Translations under genes and position numbers: made by a program
The notes under the pieces: generated by a model
What the model was told of the DNA's origin: nothing
Databases searched by the model: none
The model's input: the letters and a program-made list of their open reading frames with translations, nothing else
Assembly: GCA_039029915.1 (NCBI GenBank)
Contig: JBCCFD010000451.1
Span: forward strand, 1 to 6,443
Direction of reading: 5' to 3'
DNA length: 6,443 nt
Source of the DNA: QQUD01 sp039029915
GTDB lineage: Bacteria > Chloroflexota > Anaerolineae > Promineifilales > Promineifilaceae
In this document: positions 1 through 6,200 of the stretch, in pieces
Layout of the letters: every line of letters begins with the position of its first letter
Numbering within the stretch: position 1 is the first letter of the stretch

Positions 1-2
1 CC

Positions 3-644
3 GAACTTCGGATTCTTGAACAATCACATCATCTTATTAAAAATGAATGTAACAATTTAATCAATAATGATTTCCAAATTATCGATATTCAAAATTTGGC
101 GGGAAAATATACCCAGGGAGGCATCCATACAATTAAATGGAAATCCTATTTATTAAAGGCAGGAGAGTTTGTTGAAGAAAATTGCCAGCTTTGTCCTGAA
201 ACAACAAAATTATTGGCTCAAATTCCTGGCGTTCATTTGGCTTTTTTCTCAATTTTATATCCTAAGCAATATATCAAGCCTCATTTTGGTTATTACAAAG
301 GATTTCTTCGATACCATTTAGGGGTGATTGTGCCTGCAGAAAACCATCACTTAAAGCTGTGCTGGCTTCGCGTGAACGATGACGGTGAAACGAATGCATC
401 TCGCGACAAGAAGGCGATTGAGCAGGGGGAGAAATACTATTGGCAAGAAGGAGAGGGTGTTATTTTTGATGACACTCTACTTCATGACGCCATGAATGAT
501 TCAGACCAAATTCGGGTGGTGTTGTGGTTAGATATTGAGAGGCCCATGAAACGGCCGTTAAATTGGATCCATCATGGTCTAATTAAGCTAGGTATGAAGC
601 ATCCGGTTCTTAAAAAAGTACGGGAAAATGCCATAATTCGATAA
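3..644 (+). CDS. LpxO-like aspartyl/asparaginyl beta-hydroxylase family protein, 5' end outside window
   Basis: The reading frame is open from the left edge (first full codon at 3) and ends with TAA at 642-644, leaving 213 visible residues of a family usually near 300. The TTG at 96 is an internal Leu codon, not a start. The fold is the 2-oxoglutarate/Fe(II) Asp/Asn hydroxylase family (PF05118). Visible signatures are LCPETTKLLAQIPGV, KPHFG, the RYHLG block, GEGVIFDD, LLHD and VVLWLDIERP. The two iron-ligand histidines are at 282-284 and 483-485. The overall pattern, including the WKSYLLK lead-in and the DIERP end followed by a basic tail, matches LpxO, which hydroxylates C2 of a lipid A acyl chain, better than animal AspH, which acts on EGF domains. 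HxG replaces the HxD that I recall for LpxO. A role in hydroxylating an acyl chain of the lipid made by the neighbouring genes is inferred. It converges on the next gene with only 12 bases between the stops. Confidence 0.85.
   Translation, partial: ELRILEQSHHLIKNECNNLINNDFQIIDIQNLAGKYTQGGIHTIKWKSYLLKAGEFVEENCQLCPETTKLLAQIPGVHLAFFSILYPKQYIKPHFGYYKGFLRYHLGVIVPAENHHLKLCWLRVNDDGETNASRDKKAIEQGEKYYWQEGEGVIFDDTLLHDAMNDSDQIRVVLWLDIERPMKRPLNWIHHGLIKLGMKHPVLKKVRENAIIR
550..559. repeat. Iterated palindrome AACGGCCGTT, copy 1
   Basis: Perfect 10-base palindrome inside the hydroxylase gene, read there as Lys-Arg-Pro. It is the first of seven exact copies in the window. Confidence 0.85.
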
Positions 645-656
645 TTACAATTGGAT

Positions 657-1394
657 TTACTGAACTTTCGATTCTTTTCTAGCTATGGCGGGATAAATGG
701 TTTTCGTAATACGTTCGAAATGGTTAGGTGTATCGATCTCTCCCCAAAGCAAATCATTAATTTTGTGAAACTGGACAACTGTATTGGCCATTATCTTATT
801 TAAGCAATCCTCATAAGCAATGGTGCAATATTTTTTCGGATTTTGACAATAATGTTGGACCATCTTTTGAAAAAGATTGTAGGAAATTTTAGAAATCCCC
901 ACTAGCTCACCGGTGCAATTTTTGATTTGCGCTCTTTTTTTTGATAATTTAACGACTCGCAAGCCAGATGTATCCACATATACTTCATCCCCAGCGTGTG
1001 TAAATTGTGAAATTAAAATAACATCATTCTGTTTTGTGTTTTGCAATTCGGATATGGCCCTTTCTTCAAAAACAATATCCGCTTCTATTAGGAAAAAATC
1101 AGATGATAGATATTTGTTTGCCCGTACAAGTGAAGCCATATTTCCGGTTGTCGCAAAATTGTTATTTTTAATAGTAGTGATTGAGTCGTCATTCAACGAT
1201 AGCGTTTCGTAATACTCAGCTTCATATCCCGTGATGATCAATAATCGGTTGATGTGGTTTTGTTTGAGAATCTTAATCGTTCGTTCTATTAGTGTGAGAT
1301 TGCCAATTTGTATAAAACCTTTGGGCTTGTCCGCCCAAATTTCTGTTAACCGCTCTCCTTTACCCGCGGCAAGTATAATGGCCGTTTCAATCAT
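657..1394 (-). CDS. LicC-like nucleotidyltransferase (sugar, choline or polyol phosphate)
   Basis: This 245-residue single-domain NTP transferase is the size of LicC and related CTP-dependent enzymes. The N-terminal nucleotide-binding signature is LAAGKGERL (8-16), followed by DKPKG (22-26). The metal-binding acids are probably Asp106 in EADIVFE and Asp221 in GEIDTPNHF near the C-terminus, the same arrangement as in LicC. The NNNFATTGNMASL block (77-89) also resembles the LicC core. The expected reaction is CTP plus a phosphorylated alcohol giving a CDP-activated head group and pyrophosphate, in the cytoplasm. Choline phosphate, inositol phosphate, glycerol phosphate and a sugar phosphate all remain possible. 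The ATG at 1394 overlaps the TGA of the upstream glycosyltransferase as ATGA and has a good Shine-Dalgarno of its own, so the two genes are cotranscribed and probably translationally coupled. Confidence is high for the family and low for the substrate. Confidence 0.88.
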   Translation of the reverse strand: MIETAIILAAGKGERLTEIWADKPKGFIQIGNLTLIERTIKILKQNHINRLLIITGYEAEYYETLSLNDDSITTIKNNNFATTGNMASLVRANKYLSSDFFLIEADIVFEERAISELQNTKQNDVILISQFTHAGDEVYVDTSGLRVVKLSKKRAQIKNCTGELVGISKISYNLFQKMVQHYCQNPKKYCTIAYEDCLNKIMANTVVQFHKINDLLWGEIDTPNHFERITKTIYPAIARKESKVQ

Positions 1395-2524
1395 TTAATA
1401 TTCCTTTCTTCAATTGTCTTCTCATAAAATCGCAAAATTTGGGGAGCAATTTTCTCCCAGCGGTAACCGTTTGCTGTGGCTTTACCGTGTTTTTTCATTG
1501 TATTTCGTAATTTGGCATTGGCTAACAGATGCTTTACCTTTTCTGCGATAGCAGTGGGTGATTTTGGTGACACCAGATAGCCCTGCACGCCATTTTGGAT
1601 GATGCGATTGTAGCCCGGAATGTCTGAGGCAATGATAGCGCAACCGCCGGCCATCGCTTCTAGCAGGACAATGCCAAACGATTCATAATCGATTGATGGT
1701 GCGCAAAAGAGGTCGGCCTCTTTATAAAATTGAACAAGCGTTTGTTCGTCTACTTGTCCATGAATATTTGTCTGATTTTGGATGTTTAAAGAATTAAGTT
1801 TTTGGATAACGGCCGTTTTCTGCACAGGCGAAATGGGGCCAACCAGATGGAGATTGACGTTCGGAAATTCTGCCACAACCTTTGGCATCGCTTCTAACAG
1901 AACGGGTAGCCCTTTTCGACGCTCCATGCGCCCCACAAACAAAATATTGAGGTGATCCCTACGAAGACCGCAATCATCTTGAAAGAACGCTTCGGCTACT
2001 CCGTTGGGGATGATTTCATACTGTCCGCCTAGGTGATGCGTGTTGAATTGGTAGGAATCGGGGGAGACCGTAATACGGCCGTTTAAGCGAGTTAACCAAT
2101 GGCGCCAAAACGGTTTGCCAAACTCAATCAAAGGGTTTGGGGTGCTGCGATATTCATGAAACGTGCCAATAAAGGTTGTTTGGGGAAAATTGGGGCGAAA
2201 ATATAAAAAAGCAAAATTAATCAGCGGTGTCAAAGGGTTATGCAGGTGAATGAGGTCAAATTGTGCCTCTTCGAGGATCGATTTAATCCATTTGAAAACC
2301 ATTGGATTTAAACATACCTGCGCATTAGAGCCACCTGATTTAAACGTTGTGGGCTTGCCCGGCAGGTGAACCAATTCAGGAAGAGACAAAGCTGGTTTAG
2401 AGCATATTCCCACAATTTTTGCAGAATGGCCTAGCCCATTCAACGCTTTTACCAAGTGAATGATGTGCTGATTAACACCGCCGGGCATCGCCAGATCATA
2501 AGGCGAAACTAAACCAATCTTCAT
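1391..2524 (-). CDS. PimA-like family 4 glycosyltransferase
   Basis: A 377-residue GT-B, retaining glycosyltransferase of family GT4. From the start chosen here it opens with MKIGLVSPYD, the usual first beta strand, and then the glycine loop PGGVNQH (14-20). HLHNP (93-97) and FHEY (122-125) follow in the acceptor half. The donor half has IPNGV (172-176), FVGRMERRKG (196-205, with the phosphate-binding Arg199 and Lys204) and the E-x7-E motif in ESFGIVLLE (Glu281, Glu289). PYD-x3-PGGVNQH is reminiscent of PimA-type enzymes that mannosylate phosphatidylinositol at the inner membrane face, but the acceptor and donor cannot be read from the sequence. The frame stays open to ATGs at 2560 and 2581. 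The 2560 ATG has a GGAG ten bases upstream, whereas 2524 has no clear Shine-Dalgarno, so a 12-residue N-terminal extension is possible. I chose 2524 on family alignment. It is the first gene of the leftward operon. Confidence 0.88.
   Translation of the reverse strand: MKIGLVSPYDLAMPGGVNQHIIHLVKALNGLGHSAKIVGICSKPALSLPELVHLPGKPTTFKSGGSNAQVCLNPMVFKWIKSILEEAQFDLIHLHNPLTPLINFAFLYFRPNFPQTTFIGTFHEYRSTPNPLIEFGKPFWRHWLTRLNGRITVSPDSYQFNTHHLGGQYEIIPNGVAEAFFQDDCGLRRDHLNILFVGRMERRKGLPVLLEAMPKVVAEFPNVNLHLVGPISPVQKTAVIQKLNSLNIQNQTNIHGQVDEQTLVQFYKEADLFCAPSIDYESFGIVLLEAMAGGCAIIASDIPGYNRIIQNGVQGYLVSPKSPTAIAEKVKHLLANAKLRNTMKKHGKATANGYRWEKIAPQILRFYEKTIEERNIK
1402..1407 (-). promoter_or_regulatory. Ribosome binding site of the nucleotidyltransferase
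   Basis: Minus-strand AAAGGA lies 7 bases before the ATG at 1394, inside the 3' end of the glycosyltransferase gene. It supports that ATG and the ATGA overlap. Confidence 0.7.
1808..1817. repeat. Iterated palindrome AACGGCCGTT, copy 2
   Basis: Exact copy inside the glycosyltransferase gene, read on the minus strand as Thr-Ala-Val. Confidence 0.85.
2075..2082. repeat. Iterated palindrome, 8-base core ACGGCCGT
   Basis: Exact octamer core with one flank mismatch (TACGGCCGTT), inside the glycosyltransferase gene, read on the minus strand as Asn-Gly-Arg. Confidence 0.75.
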
Positions 2525-2570
2525 GCAGCGAAGTTTAATGTAAATCAAAAAAAGCTGCATGAGTTGAATT

Positions 2571-2574
2571 CTCC
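2571..2574 (-). promoter_or_regulatory. Possible ribosome binding site for an upstream glycosyltransferase start
   Basis: Minus-strand GGAG lies ten bases before the ATG at 2560. If used, the protein gains 12 residues (MQLFLIYIKLRC) before the family-standard start at 2524. The two lines of evidence disagree, so the start is unresolved. Confidence 0.4.
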
Positions 2575-2620
2575 GTTGCATAGTTCATCTTTAATTATTC
2601 TTGCCTAGGAGCATTTAAAA

Positions 2621-2636
2621 ACTTTGGTAACAAAGT
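2621..2636. promoter_or_regulatory. Inverted repeat in divergent promoter region (candidate operator)
   Basis: ACTTTG-GTAA-CAAAGT is a perfect 6+6 inverted repeat with a 4-base spacer. It lies between the two divergent transcription units and ends 19 bases before the TATAAT box of the rightward operon. Position and symmetry suit a dimeric regulator's binding site. It is not followed by a T run and so does not look like a terminator. No regulator gene is visible in the window. Confidence 0.4.
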
Positions 2637-2655
2637 ATTAAACACCGTATTTCGG

Positions 2656-2661
2656 TATAAT
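2656..2661 (+). promoter_or_regulatory. Candidate -10 box of the rightward operon
   Basis: A perfect TATAAT lies 37 bases before the PAP2 start codon in the only sizeable non-coding gap. No convincing -35 hexamer sits 16-18 bases upstream; the TTGGTA at 2624 is too far away. Transcription may therefore need an activator, or the box may be a chance match. Confidence 0.45.
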
Positions 2662-2681
2662 CAGCCTTTTTGCAGCAAGGT

Positions 2682-2687
2682 GAGAGG
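2682..2687 (+). promoter_or_regulatory. Ribosome binding site of the PAP2 gene
   Basis: GAGAGG lies 11 bases before the ATG at 2699. The spacing is slightly long, but it is the best purine-rich match and supports that start. Confidence 0.5.
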
Positions 2688-2698
2688 TAATTGCGTCA

Positions 2699-3286
2699 AT
2701 GCTAACATTTTGGCATTTTATTTTTCCAATCATGCTTTATTTTTGGGGTGTCTGGAATTTAAAACTCAATGATTGGGTAAGCAAAAGGGGCGTGTATCAC
2801 AGCACGATGATACCCGCAGATGAAGCAATTCCATTTATCCCGGCATTTGCTTATTTTTATTTTTCCTCGTATGCGCTTTCGGTCTTGGCGTACGTCTGGC
2901 TTTTTAATGATGCTGATTTTTCAAAAACGATGATTGGGTATTTGATTCTCGTTTTAGTCGCTTTTGGTTGTTATATTTTTTTTCCTTGCAAAGTAGAACG
3001 ACGAGAAGATCTAGCCGTGACGTCACTGTCCACCCAAATGATTGTTCGATTCCAACAACTTTCGAAGCCTTACAATAGCTTTCCCAGTATGCACTGTGGC
3101 TTTAGCCTATTTAGTGCGCTAGCCATCATTCAATTTTCTGGTCATCCGTTTGCGCCGCTGCTTCTGATTTGGTTTGTTTTAATCATGCTTTCAACCCTGT
3201 TTACCAAACAGCATCACCTGATTGATGTCGTGGCGGGTGTCCTATTGGCAAGCGTGACGGCTTTTGGCATACAATTCATTAAATGA
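2699..3286 (+). CDS. PAP2-superfamily membrane protein, inositolphosphotransferase/AUR1-like branch
   Basis: A 195-residue integral membrane protein with about five or six hydrophobic segments (roughly 2-20, 46-69, 76-95, 133-147, 150-168, 174-193). It carries the PAP2 phosphatase/phosphotransferase signature. The second motif is SFPSMHCGFS with Ser130 and His132. The third is KQHHLIDVVAG with His172 as the likely nucleophile and Asp176 completing H-x3-D. The first motif is only hinted at by FPCKVERR (85-92), as is common in the PAP2_3 branch that includes AUR1-type inositol phosphorylceramide synthases. It could dephosphorylate a lipid phosphate or transfer a phospho-head group to a lipid alcohol at the membrane; the sequence does not decide between them. 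Its stop overlaps the start of the large acyl-activating enzyme as ATGA, tying it to acyl-lipid synthesis. The ATG at 2699 is the first plausible start in frame and has a fair Shine-Dalgarno. Confidence 0.83.
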   Translation: MLTFWHFIFPIMLYFWGVWNLKLNDWVSKRGVYHSTMIPADEAIPFIPAFAYFYFSSYALSVLAYVWLFNDADFSKTMIGYLILVLVAFGCYIFFPCKVERREDLAVTSLSTQMIVRFQQLSKPYNSFPSMHCGFSLFSALAIIQFSGHPFAPLLLIWFVLIMLSTLFTKQHHLIDVVAGVLLASVTAFGIQFIK

Positions 3287-6200
3287 TTAAAGTAATTCCA
3301 GTTTCATTCGATGATAAAAGTCTAATTGATGCGTTTATCAGTTTCCCCTTTACTCTTTATGACCAAACGCCACAATGGACACCCCTATTAAATCTTGACG
3401 CAAAATCCTATTTTGATCGGCAAGGGTTTCCATTTTATGAGCATTCAGAGGCAGCCTTTTTCTTGGCAAGAAAAAACGGCCGTTTTGTGGGCCGCATTGC
3501 CGTCCTGCACCATGTACCATTTAACGAACACCACAATAAGAATCAAGCTCAATTTTACTTTTTTGACTGCATAAATGATGAAGCAGCGGCGCATGCTTTG
3601 CTAGATTCGGCCGCAGATTGGGCGGTCGATAAAGGACTTGATAGTTTGGTTGGCCCAAAAGGGTTTGGTCTTGTTGATGGGTATGGTTTGCTCATTGACG
3701 GATTCGATCATGGGCAGACAATGGCGTTTACCGAATACAATTTGCCTTATTATGCTTCTTTTATGAAGTCCGCAAATTTTAAAAAAGAGATCGACTTTAT
3801 TTCTTACCAAATTGATGGTGAAACCTTCCAATTGCCAAACTGGATTCACGGTTATGCTGAGCGGATCAATGAACAAGGTGAATACCGCATCCGGCAGCCT
3901 CGATCAATCGTAGAGTTGTTTAAAGCCGGTCGGGAAATTGTGACAGTTTACAATGAAGGATTTTCTAAAAATTGGGAATATTACCCTTTGTCGGAAGCCG
4001 AAATTAAACAGGTTATTGAAAATTTAATTCCAGCGGCAGTGCCGAAGTTGTTGAAGATGCTTTACCATAAAGAGCAATTAGTTGGCTTGCTTTTTGCTGT
4101 GCCTGATCTTTCTGATGTGCTAAAGAAGTCAAACGGCCGTATTAATCTCCCTACTATCCTTCGGCTACTTAGCGCCAAGCGAAAAGTAGAAAAAGTCGTG
4201 TTGGTTGGCATGTCCGTTCAAGATCATCTTCATCACGCCGGGCTGAACGCGCTAATGATTTCCGAAATTGAAAAAACCCTACGAAACTCAAGCGTGAGGC
4301 ATGTTGAGTTGATTAATGTGGCTGAAACGGCCGTTCATATGCGGGATGATCTTGAAACCCTAGGCCTCAGACCATTTAAAACCCATCGCGTTTACAAAAA
4401 ACGGCTTCCAATAGATGAGAGTCATAAATACCCTCCAGCAGACCTGCAGCGACACCTCAAATTCACCCCCGCCACCGCCTTTCAATCGCTGGTTCATCTT
4501 TCAGAAACGCGAGCATTGGAATTGTTTAATCAGCAGGTCTTTTCATATTTAGAGGATGGGGAAACGGTGACCGCCACCCGCACGTTTTCTGAGCTTGCCC
4601 ACAGAGCGCGGGCGATTGGACAACAGCTCAAAGAAATGGATGTTCAAAACCAGCCGATACTGCTTCCATTTCCACCAGGTCTAGCATTTATTGAGGCTTT
4701 AATGGGTTGCCTTTATGCTGGCGCGATTGGGGTCCCTGTTCATTTTCCAGGCAATAAGCGGCTAGTGCCTCGATTTTTAAGTGTATTGAAGAATAGCCAA
4801 GCCGGTCTGGCGCTGACTCAATCCTCCTTTTCGGCACGCATTCAAACGATATTGGATGCAAATGTTGAAGGTCAAACCCTAGACCTTCTTGAAATCGACA
4901 AAATCCCAAATTCTGTAGGGGAGGCTTGGCAGTTAGAAGGAATTGGACAAGAGAAAACGGCTGTTTTGCAATACACGTCAGGCTCCACGGGAAACCCCAA
5001 AGGCGTCAAAATTAGTCACGGTAACTTTTTGGCGAACGTGCAATCTATTTGTGAATCAGCCGATCTATTTTCGCTATGGGGGCGGGGTAAGGGCGTGATC
5101 TGGCTGCCAACCACGCACGATATGGGCTTAGTCGGTGGCGTGTTGATGCCGATTTATGGGGGCGGAGAAACAATCTTCATGTCGCCGACCGCCTTTATGG
5201 AAAAGCCAGATCGCTGGTTGAGATTAATGGCCAAGCACGAAGCGCACATTACCGCTGCGCCAAATTTTGCGCTTGATTATTGTGTGGAACAAATCAGTGA
5301 GGAGGTGGTTGCCAACTTAGATTTGAGCAGCCTCCACGTCTTATTCTGCGGAGCAGAAAAGGTTAGAGTCGAGACGCTAAACCAGTTTGCAGATAAGTTT
5401 CAGGGAGCCAATCTAGCCTCCAACAGTCTTGTGTCTTGTTATGGCATGGCTGAAACGACGCTCTTGGTCTCGGGTTCCTCCCGCCACGAGGATTTTAAAA
5501 CGGCCGTTTACAACAACCAGTCCTATGTTAGCAATGGACCTATTCATGAGTCGTTTGATGTGCAAATTGTTGATTCGGAAACGTTAACGGCCGTTGCTGA
5601 AGGTGAGGTGGGTGAAATTTGGATAGCTGGGCCGGCTGTTTCAGACGGGTATTGGCGAGAAAATGCAGAAAGCCAAACCCAGTTTAAGAATCATCTGGCA
5701 GCTCAAATTGACCAAGACTACTATCGCACGGGGGATTTGGGGTTTATTAAGGATGATGAACTTTACGTCACGGGTCGCCTTAAAGATTTGATTATTGTCA
5801 ATGGGGTTAACTATTATCCAGCTGATATTGAACAGAGCGTTGAGCTAGCCCATGAGGCGCTTCAACCCCAAGGTACGGCCGCATTCTCAATTGATAATGA
5901 ACAAAGTGAATGGCTTATCATCGCTTCCGAACTTAAACGGACTCATCGCAAAGCTGATTTGAATGAAGTCGCGCAGGCGGTGCAAACGGCCGTTTCTCTA
6001 CAGTTCCAGTTGCCTATTCAAGACATCGTTTTTCTGCGTCCTGGTCAACTGCCGCGCACAAGCAGCGGTAAGGTGATGCGGCTTGAGTGTCAAAATCGAT
6101 ACTTGAAGAATGAACTTAAATCGATAGGGAGTATTTCACTTGGCTCGTCTAAAGTGCTCTCCAATTTTTCAGGGACTCCAGAATTTGATGCATTCAAACA

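Noticed and set aside
96..98. TTG as the start codon of the hydroxylase
   Set aside because: The same frame is open back to the left edge of the window and there is no Shine-Dalgarno before it. The protein would also be far shorter than its family, so this is an internal Leu codon.
645..656. Bidirectional terminator between the convergent genes
   Set aside because: Only 12 bases separate the stops, and I see no GC-rich stem with a T run in or beside the gap.
913..1212. Plus-strand frame of about 99 codons
   Set aside because: It lies wholly antisense to the well-supported nucleotidyltransferase gene and shows no recognisable domain.
2644..2656. ACCG-TATTT-CGGT as a second operator or hairpin
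   Set aside because: A 4-base stem is too short to separate from chance, and it overlaps the TATAAT box.
3601..3876. Minus-strand frame of about 91 codons
   Set aside because: It is antisense to the conserved acyltransferase domain and has no independent signals.
4688..4909. Minus-strand frame of about 73 codons
   Set aside because: It is antisense to the acyl-AMP ligase domain and has no domain of its own.
5874..5883. TACGGCCGCA as another palindrome copy (also TTCGGCCGCA near 3606-3615)
   Set aside because: Only the inner CGGCCG is kept, with three or more flank mismatches to the decamer; I did not count these.
2075..5991. CGGCCG hexamers as cloning-linker or vector remnants
   Set aside because: They sit inside intact conserved genes with a consistent AA/TT extended context, so they are native sequence.
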